Origin: Yeosuana aquiaggeris
GTDB taxonomy: Bacteria > Bacteroidota > Bacteroidia > Flavobacteriales > Flavobacteriaceae
Length of the DNA: 64,000 bases
Assembly (NCBI RefSeq): GCF_044003965.1
Contig: NZ_JBAWKC010000001.1
Coordinates: 744,001 to 808,000 of the forward strand
Reading direction: 5' to 3'
Both the position numbers and the translations under genes were made by a program. Below, piece by piece: positions 1 through 9,538 of the stretch; position 1 is the first letter of the stretch, and every line of letters starts with the position of its first letter. The notes under the pieces are model-generated. The model saw nothing but the letters and a program-made list of their open reading frames with translations, had not been told where the DNA came from and ran no database searches.

Positions 1-659
1 CTATTTCATCAGTTGGTGTCATTGGTATATTACTTGGAGGTTGGAGCAGTAACAACAAGTTTGCTCTTATCGGAGCCATGCGTAGTGGTATTCAAACCAT
101 AAGCTATGAATTGTCTGTTGGACTGTCATTACTAACCATGGTATTATTAACAGGGAGTTTACAATTATCAGAAATTGTTGAATCACAAAAAGAGGGTTGG
201 CTTATTTTACAAGGACATGTGCCTGCTATTATAGCCTTTATGGTTTATATGATTGCCGGAACAGCAGAAACCAACCGAGCGCCTTTTGATATGGTTGAGG
301 CCGAATCTGAATTAGGAGCAGGTTTCCACACAGAATATTCAGGAATGAAATTTGCCTATTTCTTTTTAGCGGAGTTTATAAACATGTTCATTATTGCAGC
401 TATTGCAACAACGGTGTTTTTTGGAGCTTGGTTATCACCTTTCGGAATTACTGAATCTTTACCTTGGCTTGGCGTTTTTTGGTTCTTGGGAAAAACATTG
501 ATACTGGTCTTTTTAATGATGTGGTTTAGATGGACTTTTCCACGTTTAAGAGTGGATCAATTGTTAACTCTGGAATGGAAATATTTGTTACCAATCAACT
601 TAGTTAACATTTTGATAATGGCCATAATTGTTTGGTTGAACTTAACAATTAAATTTTAG
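1..659 (+). CDS. nuoH: NADH-quinone oxidoreductase subunit H (5' end cut by window)
   Basis: Membrane subunit of respiratory complex I that forms much of the quinone-binding cavity at the junction of the hydrophilic and membrane arms. The reading frame is open from the first bases, so the N-terminal part lies outside the window and the in-frame ATG at 78 is internal. The NuoH signature NRAPFDMVEAE and the preceding AMRSGIQTISYE segment are both present, with several hydrophobic helices after them. It heads a same-strand nuoHIJKLMN run with gaps of 4-19 nt or small overlaps, so it is surely part of the nuo operon. Confidence 0.97.
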   Translation, partial: ISSVGVIGILLGGWSSNNKFALIGAMRSGIQTISYELSVGLSLLTMVLLTGSLQLSEIVESQKEGWLILQGHVPAIIAFMVYMIAGTAETNRAPFDMVEAESELGAGFHTEYSGMKFAYFFLAEFINMFIIAAIATTVFFGAWLSPFGITESLPWLGVFWFLGKTLILVFLMMWFRWTFPRLRVDQLLTLEWKYLLPINLVNILIMAIIVWLNLTIKF

Positions 660-663
660 ACAC

Positions 664-1140
664 ATGAGTTATTTTTCAGATATATATAAAGGAATAAAGA
701 CACTACTTACCGGTATGAGTGTTACCGGAAAGTATTTTTTAACCTCACATAAAGGAGCCATTACACAACAGTATCCTGATAACCGTGACACTTTAAAAAT
801 GTTTGAACGTTTTCGGGGAGAGGTAGTCATGCCACACGACGAAAATAATGAACACCAATGTACCGGTTGTCAAAAATGTGAGTTAGCCTGCCCTAATGGA
901 AGTATAGAAATAATCTGGGATAGAGGTATTGATGAAGCAACAGGCAAAAAGAAAAAGTTTATTGATAAACATATTTATCATTTAGGATTATGTACCATGT
1001 GTGGTTTGTGTATTGAAGCTTGTCCTACTGATGCCATTGTATGGGCTCAAAATTATGAGAACTCAACTTATGACAGAACACAATTAACGAAGGTATTGAA
1101 CAGACCCGGATCAAAAGTTAAAGCTGGTATAGAAGATTAA
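664..1140 (+). CDS. nuoI: NADH-quinone oxidoreductase subunit I
   Basis: Peripheral-arm complex I subunit that carries clusters N6a and N6b and passes electrons towards N2 and quinone. Two complete ferredoxin motifs are visible: C66, C69, C72, C76 and C110, C113, C116, C120, each followed by Pro. The length of 158 residues is normal for the family. It starts 4 nt after the nuoH stop and ends 4 nt before nuoJ. Confidence 0.97.
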   Translation: MSYFSDIYKGIKTLLTGMSVTGKYFLTSHKGAITQQYPDNRDTLKMFERFRGEVVMPHDENNEHQCTGCQKCELACPNGSIEIIWDRGIDEATGKKKKFIDKHIYHLGLCTMCGLCIEACPTDAIVWAQNYENSTYDRTQLTKVLNRPGSKVKAGIED

Positions 1141-1144
1141 GGAT

Positions 1145-1669
1145 ATGGAAAAATATATATTTTACATTTTATCGGTTATAATTATAGTATTTGCAGTGGC
1201 TTCAGTAAGCAGTCGCAAAATGCTTCGTTCTGTTATTTACTTGTTGTTTGTTTTGTGCGGAATAGCAGGTATTTATTTCTTGATTGATTATAATTTTTTA
1301 GCAGCTATTCAACTGACTGTTTATGCAGGAGGTATTATAGTATTGATTATATTTTCAGTGCTTCTTGTACATCACATTGAAATGGAACTCGAAATGGCAA
1401 ACCCATTTAGAAAAGTACTTACTGGCTTATTGTGCTTATTAGGTTTAGGCGTTTTCTTATATACTATTTATAACAATGACTTTAATGTTGTTGAAAATAG
1501 TCTTACCACTTCTACAGCTGATATAGGGTCAAAACTGTTAAGCTATGATGCAGGAGGATTTATTTTACCATTTGAAATAGTGAGTGTCTTGTTATTAGCC
1601 GCCATGATTGGAGCTATAGTTATAGCAAAAGGTAGAAAACTAACTGATAAAAACGAAGAAGCCCTATGA
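1145..1669 (+). CDS. nuoJ: NADH-quinone oxidoreductase subunit J
   Basis: Integral membrane subunit of the complex I proton-translocating arm. The 174-residue protein has about five hydrophobic segments and the NuoJ-like stretch YAGGIIVLIIFSVLL in its third helix. Its last codons overlap the nuoK start in an ATGA arrangement, which suggests translational coupling. Placement between nuoI and nuoK supports the call. Confidence 0.95.
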   Translation: MEKYIFYILSVIIIVFAVASVSSRKMLRSVIYLLFVLCGIAGIYFLIDYNFLAAIQLTVYAGGIIVLIIFSVLLVHHIEMELEMANPFRKVLTGLLCLLGLGVFLYTIYNNDFNVVENSLTTSTADIGSKLLSYDAGGFILPFEIVSVLLLAAMIGAIVIAKGRKLTDKNEEAL

Positions 1670-1983
1670 TAGCAGGTATTAGTATATACGAGATTTTAAC
1701 AGTAACATCCATTTTGTTTTTTATTGGGATTTACGGTTTTATTACTAGAAAAAATTTGATTTCGGTATTGATTTCTATTGAATTAATATTGAATGCCTCT
1801 GTGATAAATTTTGTGGTAGTCAATAAGTATTTATATCCAGATATGCTGCAAGGCGTTGTTTTTTCAATTTTTATTATAGCAGTTGCTGCGGCAGAAACAG
1901 CCCTGGCAGTTTCCATTATTATTAATCTTTACAGGCAAATAAGCTCTGTTGAGGTTAAAGACACTGAAGTCATGAAATATTAA
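1666..1983 (+). CDS. nuoK: NADH-quinone oxidoreductase subunit K
   Basis: Small (105 aa) three-helix membrane subunit of complex I. Conserved acidic residues within helices, as in SIELILNAS and AAAETALAVSI, match the NuoK glutamates needed for proton pumping. The ATG overlaps the nuoJ stop by 4 nt. The length is typical. Confidence 0.95.
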   Translation: MIAGISIYEILTVTSILFFIGIYGFITRKNLISVLISIELILNASVINFVVVNKYLYPDMLQGVVFSIFIIAVAAAETALAVSIIINLYRQISSVEVKDTEVMKY

Positions 1984-1994
1984 TATTTCGAATT

Positions 1995-3914
1995 ATGAAT
2001 ATTAGTTACATTGTATTAATTCCCTTAGTTCCTTTAGCAGTATTTTTATTGCTAGGGCTTAATAGTCAAAAAATCAAACCAGCAATCTCCGGATATATAG
2101 GTGTTCTTGGATTGTCTGTTTCTGCAGCACTTTCATTTTATACCGCCTACCAGTATTTTTTGGTAGATGGGAAAGTGGATGGTGTCTACCAGACTTTTGT
2201 CAATAAATCAGTTTGGATGAACTTTACGGATACTCTGCATATTGATATGGGTATTCTTATTGATCCTATATCTGTTATGATGCTTGTTATTGTTTCTATA
2301 GTCTCCTTAATGGTACATATTTATAGCAGAGGGTATATGAAAGGAGATGATGGCTATACAAGGTTTTTCTCATTTCTTTCGCTGTTTACGTTTTCAATGT
2401 ATGGTTTGGTATTAGCAACTAATTTATTTCAGATTTATATTTTTTGGGAATTGGTAGGGGTGTCTTCCTTTTTATTGATTGGATATTATTACACGAAACC
2501 TTCTGCAGTTTCAGCTGCGAAAAAGGCCTTTATTGTGACTCGTTTTGCTGATTTAGGATTCCTTATAGGTATTTTAATCATGGGCTATTTTGCAGGAACC
2601 TACGATTTTGAAACTTTAAATAACCCTGAAGGCAGTGTTATTTTAAACTGGGCTTCGACATCGTTTATGGGGCTTTCAGTCATCACCTGGGCATTAATAT
2701 TAATATTTATGGGTGGTGCAGGTAAATCGGCCATGTTTCCATTGCATATTTGGTTACCAGATGCTATGGAAGGACCAACACCTGTTTCAGCATTAATACA
2801 TGCTGCAACCATGGTTGTAGCTGGTGTTTTTTTAGTAGCCCGATTATTTCCAATGTTCTATTTTGTTGAAAATGGGTTTGCCTTAAATATTGTGGCCTAT
2901 GTCGGTGCTTTTTCGGCGCTTTTTGCAGCCATTATTGCCATTACTCAAACAGATATCAAACGCGTATTAGCCTTTTCAACCATGTCTCAACTGGGTTATA
3001 TGATGCTGGCCTTAGGCGTTTCTGGCTATGATGGTCATGAAGGCGTTGGTTATATGGCTTCCATGTTCCATTTGTTCACGCATGCCATGTTTAAAGCCTT
3101 GTTGTTTTTAGGTGCCGGATCTGTAATACATGCTGTGCATAGTAATTATTTGAAAGATATGGGCGGTTTGCGCAAATATATGCCTATAACCAATATCACT
3201 TTTTTAATTGCAGCTCTAGCTATTGCGGGTGTGCCGCCGTTTGCTGGATTCTGGAGTAAGGATGAAATCTTAGTAGCTGCTTTTGAACATAACAAACTTA
3301 TTTATTATATCGGGGTATTTGTGGCTGGATTAACAGCTTTTTATATGTTTAGAATTTACTTTGGCATATTCTGGGGTAAAGATAAAACCTATGAACATAC
3401 ACCTCATGAATCGCCATTGTCAATGACCATTCCTTTAATAGTTTTGGCGCTCTTAAGTATTGTAGGAGGGTTTATTCCTTTTAGTGAATTCATATCACCA
3501 GATAAAGCTGGGTTTGAAGCACATTTAAATTACCCACTCGCAGCTATTGCAACAGGCGTTGGTTTAACAGGAATTGTGCTTGCTTGGATGTTTTATAAAA
3601 ATGAAAATAGTTTATCTGATAGATTTGCCTTAGCCTTTGGCCCTTTTTATAAATGGGCAAGTGATAAATTTTACTTTGATGAGATTTATTTATTCATCAC
3701 AAAGAAAATTATTTTCAACCTTATATCGGCACCAATTGCAAAATTTGATAAAAAATATGTCGATGGCACCATGGAAGGCATCGGAAATAAAACAGTCTTA
3801 TTGTCGGGTAAAATTAAAGGTCTGCAATCTGGTAAATTCCAAGATTATGCCTTTTCATTTGTCATGGGAGCAGTCATCATCGCATTAGTGTTTATTTATT
3901 TATGGACAAACTAA
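1995..3914 (+). CDS. nuoL: NADH-quinone oxidoreductase subunit L
   Basis: Largest antiporter-like, proton-pumping subunit of complex I (639 aa). The proton-channel core is visible: FWELVGVSS with the helix-5 Glu, GGAGKSAMFPLHIWLPDAMEGPTP with the helix-7 Lys, and HLFTHAMFKALLFL. A long amphipathic C-terminal helix with a terminal membrane segment is expected, and a hydrophobic C terminus is seen. It starts 11 nt after nuoK and is followed by nuoM after 6 nt. Confidence 0.97.
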   Translation: MNISYIVLIPLVPLAVFLLLGLNSQKIKPAISGYIGVLGLSVSAALSFYTAYQYFLVDGKVDGVYQTFVNKSVWMNFTDTLHIDMGILIDPISVMMLVIVSIVSLMVHIYSRGYMKGDDGYTRFFSFLSLFTFSMYGLVLATNLFQIYIFWELVGVSSFLLIGYYYTKPSAVSAAKKAFIVTRFADLGFLIGILIMGYFAGTYDFETLNNPEGSVILNWASTSFMGLSVITWALILIFMGGAGKSAMFPLHIWLPDAMEGPTPVSALIHAATMVVAGVFLVARLFPMFYFVENGFALNIVAYVGAFSALFAAIIAITQTDIKRVLAFSTMSQLGYMMLALGVSGYDGHEGVGYMASMFHLFTHAMFKALLFLGAGSVIHAVHSNYLKDMGGLRKYMPITNITFLIAALAIAGVPPFAGFWSKDEILVAAFEHNKLIYYIGVFVAGLTAFYMFRIYFGIFWGKDKTYEHTPHESPLSMTIPLIVLALLSIVGGFIPFSEFISPDKAGFEAHLNYPLAAIATGVGLTGIVLAWMFYKNENSLSDRFALAFGPFYKWASDKFYFDEIYLFITKKIIFNLISAPIAKFDKKYVDGTMEGIGNKTVLLSGKIKGLQSGKFQDYAFSFVMGAVIIALVFIYLWTN

Positions 3915-3920
3915 ATTAAT

Positions 3921-5411
3921 ATGGATATTCTAACTCTTTTTATAATCGTACCTATAATAACCATTATAGCCTTAGTTTTTTCAAAAGGTCTGGAACGGTC
4001 GCGCCTTGTTTCTATGATAGGGAGCATCATTCAACTGGGAATGGCTATCAATTTAATGTTTGCCTATTTTAAAGAACGAGCCGTCAATACAGATATCATG
4101 GTGTTTACCAAAGACCTTGTGTGGTTTAAAAGTTTTAATATTCATTATAATATAGGCGTTGACGGCATTTCAGTGGCCTTAATATTATTAACGGCCATTG
4201 TGGTTTTGGCTGGCGTTTTTATTTCTTGGAAAACAAGCGAATTACCTAAGGAATTTTTCATATCCCTCATTGTCCTTTCACTCGGAGTTTATGGCGTATT
4301 CATATCAATAGATTTATTTACATTATTTGTTTTCTTTGAAATAGCTGTTATACCAATGTATTTATTGATTGGTATTTGGGGTTCCGGTCCAAGAGAATAT
4401 TCAGCGATGAAATTAACACTGATGTTAATGGGCGCTTCTGCTGTTTTATTAGTTGGAATTTTAGGGATCTACTTCAATTCTAATGCAGATGGCGGCGCTT
4501 TAACTTTTAATATATTAGATATTGCTCAGGTTCATATTCCATTGGCAGCTCAAAAATTATTTTTCCCATTCGTGTTTATAGGATTTGCGGTAATAAGTGC
4601 TTTATTTCCATTTCATACCTGGTCACCAGACGGTCATGCTTCGGCGCCAACTGCGGTGTCTATGTTACACGCAGGAGTTTTAATGAAATTAGGAGGTTAT
4701 GGCGTGTTTAGAGTGGCTATGTTTTTATTGCCTGCTGGGGCTTTACATTGGTCCTGGTTCTTTATTATTTTAGCAGCTATTGGTGTGGTTTATGGCGCCT
4801 TCTCTGCTATTAGGCAAACCGATTTAAAATATATTAATGCCTATGCTTCTGTGAGTCACTTAGGATTGGTTTTATTTGCGCTTTTGACTCTTAATAAAAT
4901 AGCATGGAACGGAGCCATCATTCAATCTTTATCACATGGGTTGTTAACAGCCTTGTTTTTTGCTCTTATAGGCATGATTTACGGCAGAACACATACCAGA
5001 GATATCACTAAACTTGGTGGAATGATGAAAATATTACCCTTTATTGGGGCTATTTATGTCATCACAGGTTTAGCTTATTTAGGATTACCTGGTTTTAGTG
5101 GATTTGTAGCGGAAATGAACATTTTTGTTGGGGCATTTCAACAGAATGCAGATACCTTCAATAGAGTGCTGACTATTTTGGTAGTATCTTCTATTGTTGT
5201 GACTTCAGTGTATATTTTAAGATTGGTTGGAAAAATAATGATGGGACCATTAGAAACAAATGGGGTTACAGATTTACCAAGGGCAACCTGGTATGAAAAG
5301 ACAGGGATCTTATTATTAATGTTACCTGTAATTGGGATAGGGGTAGCTCCTTTCTGGTTAAGTGATATGATTATGAAAAGTTTAGAACCTTTCATTCAAG
5401 GAGTATTATAA
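3921..5411 (+). CDS. nuoM: NADH-quinone oxidoreductase subunit M
   Basis: Second antiporter-like subunit of complex I (496 aa, about 14 hydrophobic segments). Recognisable motifs are FFEIAVIPMYLLIGIWG with the essential helix-5 Glu and FPFHTWSPDGHASAPTAVSM in the broken-helix region. The sequence order and length fit NuoM rather than NuoL or NuoN. It lies 6 nt after nuoL in the operon. Confidence 0.97.
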   Translation: MDILTLFIIVPIITIIALVFSKGLERSRLVSMIGSIIQLGMAINLMFAYFKERAVNTDIMVFTKDLVWFKSFNIHYNIGVDGISVALILLTAIVVLAGVFISWKTSELPKEFFISLIVLSLGVYGVFISIDLFTLFVFFEIAVIPMYLLIGIWGSGPREYSAMKLTLMLMGASAVLLVGILGIYFNSNADGGALTFNILDIAQVHIPLAAQKLFFPFVFIGFAVISALFPFHTWSPDGHASAPTAVSMLHAGVLMKLGGYGVFRVAMFLLPAGALHWSWFFIILAAIGVVYGAFSAIRQTDLKYINAYASVSHLGLVLFALLTLNKIAWNGAIIQSLSHGLLTALFFALIGMIYGRTHTRDITKLGGMMKILPFIGAIYVITGLAYLGLPGFSGFVAEMNIFVGAFQQNADTFNRVLTILVVSSIVVTSVYILRLVGKIMMGPLETNGVTDLPRATWYEKTGILLLMLPVIGIGVAPFWLSDMIMKSLEPFIQGVL

Positions 5412-5430
5412 TATTTAAATAACTGACTAA

Positions 5431-6858
5431 ATGAATTTTAGTAGCTTTTTATTGATGCGGCAAGAGATTTTACTTCTAACAATTATATTGTTGTTAGTAG
5501 TTGCTGAAATTTCAATTTCACAATCCAAAAAACAAAGTATTGTTCATTTGGCTATTTTCTTATTTGGAATTCATACCATAGTAGGGTTTTTTACTATAGA
5601 AACAAGTAGTCTGTTTGGAGGCATGTTTCATACCAATAATTTGATTCATTTCTTTAAGAATGTTCTTAATGTGGGTGTTTTTATTTTATTGCTCCAGTCA
5701 GCAGACTGGTTGCAGGAAAAGGTGGTAGATGAGCATAAAGGAACAGAGTTTTTTATCCTTTTATTTTCTTCTTTATTAGGAATGTATTTTATAATTTCTG
5801 CAGGCGATTTCTTAATGTTTTATTTAGGATTGGAGCTTTCAACATTACCCGTGGCTGCTTTGGCTGCTTTTGAAGTGACTAAGAGAATTTCAAGTGAAGC
5901 AGGAATTAAATTTATTTTGTCTGCTGGATTAGCTTCAGGAGTTTCCTTGTTTGGGATCTCTATGTTATATGCTACATCTGGATCTATTTATTTTGATGAT
6001 ATTATCACAGTGATTTCATCCTCAAACTTAACCATATTGGGATTTGTCTTGTTCTTTGCTGGATTGGCTTTCAAAATATCATTAGTGCCATTTCATTTCT
6101 GGACGGCTGATGTTTATGAAGGAGCGCCTATTAGTGTGGCATCCTATTTATCTGTTATTTCAAAAGGGGCTGCGGTTTTTATACTTATGATTTTATTTTT
6201 TACCGTTTTTAAAACCTTAATGCACGTTTGGGAGAATATCATTTATGTGGTCGCTTTAGCAACCATGTTTACGGGTAATTTATTTGCACTGAGACAACAA
6301 AACATGAAACGTTTTTTGGCATTCTCATCAATAGCTCAGGCTGGATTTATCCTACTAGGATTAATGACAGGAAACCAATTAGGAACAGCTACTATTGTTT
6401 ACTTTGTAATGATTTATATCTTTTCAAATTTAGCCGCTTTTGGTGTGGTTCAAGCCATTTCTTTAAAAACGGGTAAAGAAAATATGAATGATTATGAAGG
6501 TTTATACAGAACCAACCCTAACTTAAGTTTAGTCATGATGTTGGCGCTGTTTTCACTGGCCGGAATTCCTCCGGTAGCTGGATTTTTTGGCAAGTTTTTC
6601 TTATTTACAGCGGCTGCAAGTGAAGGGTATTATCTTTTGGTGTTTTTAGCTGTTGTTAATGTGACTATTTCATTATATTATTACTTGTTGGTTGTAAGAG
6701 CAATGTTTTTAAGAACCAGTGATCAGGCCATTCCATATTTTAAAAATAAATTATACATGAGATTAGGCCTTTTGGTAACGGTTGTTGGGATTTTAGTTAT
6801 AGGTCTTTACAGCCCTTTATATGATTATATTTTTGAATTAAGTAAAAATTTAAATTAA
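5431..6858 (+). CDS. nuoN: NADH-quinone oxidoreductase subunit N
   Basis: Third antiporter-like subunit of complex I (475 aa). Key features are YLGLELSTLPVAAL with the helix-5 Glu, LAFKISLVPFHFWTADVYEGAP with the Lys and broken helix, and LFSLAGIPPVAGFFGKFFLF. It is 19 nt downstream of nuoM and ends 6 nt before a small conserved gene. It is the last recognisable nuo gene here. Confidence 0.97.
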   Translation: MNFSSFLLMRQEILLLTIILLLVVAEISISQSKKQSIVHLAIFLFGIHTIVGFFTIETSSLFGGMFHTNNLIHFFKNVLNVGVFILLLQSADWLQEKVVDEHKGTEFFILLFSSLLGMYFIISAGDFLMFYLGLELSTLPVAALAAFEVTKRISSEAGIKFILSAGLASGVSLFGISMLYATSGSIYFDDIITVISSSNLTILGFVLFFAGLAFKISLVPFHFWTADVYEGAPISVASYLSVISKGAAVFILMILFFTVFKTLMHVWENIIYVVALATMFTGNLFALRQQNMKRFLAFSSIAQAGFILLGLMTGNQLGTATIVYFVMIYIFSNLAAFGVVQAISLKTGKENMNDYEGLYRTNPNLSLVMMLALFSLAGIPPVAGFFGKFFLFTAAASEGYYLLVFLAVVNVTISLYYYLLVVRAMFLRTSDQAIPYFKNKLYMRLGLLVTVVGILVIGLYSPLYDYIFELSKNLN

Positions 6859-6864
6859 GACGTT

Positions 6865-7194
6865 ATGCCATTATCAGGAAGTCATATGTTTGGAAGTATT
6901 GAGGAAACAAGAGTTACGTTTGTTGAAAAAGGCGTTTCTGAAGAACGCAGAGACTTTTTAAAAAGACTGCTTGAGCATAATGGTTTTGAGGTTATTATTC
7001 AGGAAGATAAAAAGAAGGCAGAAGAAGACCCTCAACTATACACCGTGGCTGTAACAGATATGGTTTTTAATCCTACCATTTGGGTGTATGAGAGAAAATT
7101 GAAAACTTTTGATGGTCATAAGGTAAATCAGGCTTATTGGGAACAACGTTCCGAAGACACCAATCCACATTATTGGAATAACGGCAAAAAGTAG
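6865..7194 (+). CDS. small conserved protein at the end of the nuo operon
   Basis: A 109-residue soluble protein without signal peptide, cysteine motif or membrane segment. It has a mixed charged alpha/beta character (VEKGVSEERRDFLKRLLEHNGFEV) and an aromatic C-terminal part (NQAYWEQR, NPHYWNNGKK). I do not recognise a family. It is 6 nt after nuoN, so co-transcription with complex I is likely, and a role in complex I or a nearby pathway is only inferred from that. A second in-frame ATG at codon 8 could be the real start. Confidence 0.75.
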   Translation: MPLSGSHMFGSIEETRVTFVEKGVSEERRDFLKRLLEHNGFEVIIQEDKKKAEEDPQLYTVAVTDMVFNPTIWVYERKLKTFDGHKVNQAYWEQRSEDTNPHYWNNGKK

Positions 7195-7318
7195 AGTCCT
7201 TAATTCTTTTGCAGTGTTCAATTATTATTTCCTCTGATTAAGAGAGAGAATACCATCTCATTTATTTTTTCGTATTAATTAATATTTTTATTTCCTATTA
7301 ATTTTATAGGATTATATA

Positions 7319-7347
7319 TTGTTGTTAGCGATTTAATATTATTTTTG
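7319..7347 (+). promoter_or_regulatory. Bacteroidetes-type promoter for the 2Fe-2S ferredoxin gene
   Basis: TTG at 7319-7321 and TATTTTTG at 7340-7347 are separated by 18 nt, matching the TTG-N19-TAnnTTTG pattern of Bacteroidetes primary sigma promoters. The predicted start near 7354 leaves a leader of about 65 nt before the ATG at 7418. Confidence 0.55.
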
Positions 7348-7417
7348 CCGCTGTTTCTTATTGTTTCTAAGAAATGATAAATCTAGAAATGAACATAACC
7401 TTGAATAACGGCGTTTA

Positions 7418-7747
7418 ATGAAAGATATTACTATAAAAATAACGGACAGAAATGGCACTCAACATCAGGTGTTGGCACCAACTGATATGGCCATGAACCT
7501 TATGGAAGTAGTACGATCTTATGAATTGGCTCCTGAAGGAACTATTGGTGTTTGCGGTGGTATGGCTATGTGTGCTTCGTGTCAATGTTATATTCTGAGT
7601 AATACTGAATTACCAATAATGCAGGATGAAGAAGACGCCATGCTTTCAGAGGCATTTTATGTAAAGCAAAATAGCAGGTTGGGTTGTCAAATTCCTATTA
7701 CACCAAATATTCATGGCTTGGAAGTGGAGTTAGCGCCAGAGAGTTAA
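7418..7747 (+). CDS. 2Fe-2S ferredoxin, adrenodoxin type
   Basis: A 109-residue soluble electron carrier. The ligand set fits the adrenodoxin/ISC-ferredoxin class: C46, C52 and C55 in the CGGMAMCASC loop, plus C90 in RLGCQI. An extra cysteine at 57 is present. Members of this class supply electrons to Fe-S cluster assembly or to hydroxylases. The partner cannot be told from context because the neighbour converges and overlaps by 4 nt at the 3' end. It has its own promoter. Confidence 0.9.
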   Translation: MKDITIKITDRNGTQHQVLAPTDMAMNLMEVVRSYELAPEGTIGVCGGMAMCASCQCYILSNTELPIMQDEEDAMLSEAFYVKQNSRLGCQIPITPNIHGLEVELAPES

Positions 7748-8643
7748 TCTATTTTATAATCAATTAGTTTTCGTGGTCCTTCAAGAAGGTCTCTTATAAT
7801 TTGAAGAGTACCATCTTCTTTTGTTGAAATTTGCCATTTGATCAATGCGATTTCTCCATTTTCAATTTCAATACCTGTGATACTTCTGGGATGCACACAA
7901 CTGCCATCATTAAAAAAAGCAATATCACCTGGCTCAGGAAAACGGGGTCTGTGCGTATGACCAATAATAGTAATTATATTGTTGTTGTCTGCAATCCATT
8001 TTTTGGTTCTGCGTTCTACTTTAATGAGCTCTTTGTAGTTTTTTGCGGGACTTGTTGGGTCTGCAATGCCCATAACATTTAAGGGTTTCCAAAGAACCCT
8101 TACCATAAACCGGCTCCATTTCCAGAACAAATAATTCCACCAGTCTGCCTGATGACCATGAGTTAAAAATAATTCCTGATTTGTTTCTGTATTTTTTAAA
8201 ATGATGCCTTCGTTGTAGGTGATACCGTTAAATAATTCTACATTTTCACCCGTTTTTTCATCAAAATAGGTTGATAAATTCTTTTTTACGTAATTAGGGT
8301 TCTTGTAAACCATATCATGATTGCCCCAAATTAAATGCAATCTGTTTTCAGTGTAGAATTGTTTCATTAACAGATAGACATTTTTATGAGCCTCAAAGAT
8401 AGATTTGAAAAAAAGATTTTCCCAGAGTTCATCACCATCACCCACTTCACAATAGATAAACCCATTATTATAATAATGTTTTAAGGCGTGGAAATAGATG
8501 TTTCGGTTGTTTGCAAAATCATCGGCAAAACTATTATCACCTCTGTGACAATCACTAAATAAAATGAATTTTGAGCGGTTATTAAACTCAATAACTTTAG
8601 CCGTTTTATAAGCCTTATCTAGTCGTTTTTTTGATGTAAGCAT
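7744..8643 (-). CDS. metallophosphoesterase, LpxH/UDP-diacylglucosamine pyrophosphatase-like
   Basis: A calcineurin-type phosphoesterase of 299 aa with the full two-metal motif order: SDCHRGD, GDGDELWE, GNHD, THGHQAD and GHTHRP. The DCHRGD opening (DxH) and GHTHRP ending resemble the COG2908 family that includes LpxH, which cleaves UDP-2,3-diacylglucosamine in lipid A synthesis. The true substrate is not certain. No signal peptide is seen, so it is probably cytoplasmic or on the inner membrane face. Its 3' end overlaps the converging ferredoxin gene by 4 nt. Confidence 0.85.
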   Translation of the reverse strand: MLTSKKRLDKAYKTAKVIEFNNRSKFILFSDCHRGDNSFADDFANNRNIYFHALKHYYNNGFIYCEVGDGDELWENLFFKSIFEAHKNVYLLMKQFYTENRLHLIWGNHDMVYKNPNYVKKNLSTYFDEKTGENVELFNGITYNEGIILKNTETNQELFLTHGHQADWWNYLFWKWSRFMVRVLWKPLNVMGIADPTSPAKNYKELIKVERRTKKWIADNNNIITIIGHTHRPRFPEPGDIAFFNDGSCVHPRSITGIEIENGEIALIKWQISTKEDGTLQIIRDLLEGPRKLIDYKID

Positions 8644-8670
8644 AAAGTAAATGTAACAAAAAAAGCAATT

Positions 8671-9459
8671 CTAATATTTTAATTTATCAACGGCTATAGG
8701 AAGAATTCTTTCAACAAAAAATGAATAAGCCAAGCTTGAAGGGTGAAGTCCATCTGAAGCTACTAATTTTGGGTTTTCTAATCCTTGTCTTGTAATATCT
8801 GTGATATTAACAAAGCTTATGTGATTATTGGTGCAATACGCTTGGGCAAACTCGTTGTATTTGTCTATGTCTTTTGATATGTATTCATTACCATTCCCAT
8901 AAGGGGTAAATGCATAATCAGGAATTGATACAACAATGACATTGGTTTTATCTCCTTTAGCCAATAATATGGCGGTGTTTACAAGCTGAGGAAATTCTGT
9001 CTCGTATAAAGAAAAGGCTTGCCCCTGGTACTGATTGTTAACGCCAATTAGAAGGGTTACTAAGTCATAGTTGTAAGGCAAATTTTCAGTTTTGATGGCG
9101 TTGATGAGATTTGAAGTCGTCCAGCCAGTTCTGGCTATAATTTTTAATTCAAAATTAATGTCAGAACTAAATTGAGTTGTTAATTTATCTTTTAATTGTT
9201 CTGGAAACCTGCAGGTTTCACAAACACTCTGCCCAATGGTATAACTATCACCAAGTGATAAAAGTTTCAAATTTTGATTATTCGTGTTGGGATTGTTGTC
9301 ACTAGATCCGCTATTGGAATCGTTATTAGAACCATTGTTGTTTAATGATTCATTAATAGGAGTTGAAGTATTTTGATAGGAATCATCGCTTGTAGAACAA
9401 GCTAAAAACAAGGTTACAATGCTAAGCGTAAAGAGTTTTAAGTAAATGATTTTTTTCAA
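8671..9459 (-). CDS. SGNH/GDSL-type esterase lipoprotein
   Basis: A secreted lipoprotein of 262 aa. The signal peptide ends in a lipobox (LFLACSTSDD). A Ser/Asn/Asp-rich linker follows, then an SGNH hydrolase fold with block I LSLGDSYTIG (nucleophile Ser), a GVNNQYQG block with Asn, and the C-terminal DGLHPSSLAY carrying the Asp-His pair. Such enzymes deacylate lipids, sugars or peptidoglycan; the substrate here is unknown. It is transcribed alone or after the acyl-CoA dehydrogenase, although a terminator lies between them. Confidence 0.85.
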   Translation of the reverse strand: MKKIIYLKLFTLSIVTLFLACSTSDDSYQNTSTPINESLNNNGSNNDSNSGSSDNNPNTNNQNLKLLSLGDSYTIGQSVCETCRFPEQLKDKLTTQFSSDINFELKIIARTGWTTSNLINAIKTENLPYNYDLVTLLIGVNNQYQGQAFSLYETEFPQLVNTAILLAKGDKTNVIVVSIPDYAFTPYGNGNEYISKDIDKYNEFAQAYCTNNHISFVNITDITRQGLENPKLVASDGLHPSSLAYSFFVERILPIAVDKLKY

Positions 9460-9481
9460 TTTCAGTATTTTTATTTAAAAA

Positions 9482-9513
9482 TAAAAAATGCCTCTCAAAA
9501 CAGAGAAGCATTT
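9482..9513 (-). terminator. intrinsic terminator after the acyl-CoA dehydrogenase gene
   Basis: Arms AAATGCCTCTC (9486-9496) and GAGAAGCATTT (9503-9513) pair over 11 positions with one G-U, around a 6-nt loop. On the minus strand the stem is followed by a T-rich run. It lies 26 nt past the stop of the gene ending at 9539. Confidence 0.75.
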
Positions 9514-9538
9514 GTATCAATTTTTTCTATTAAGTTAT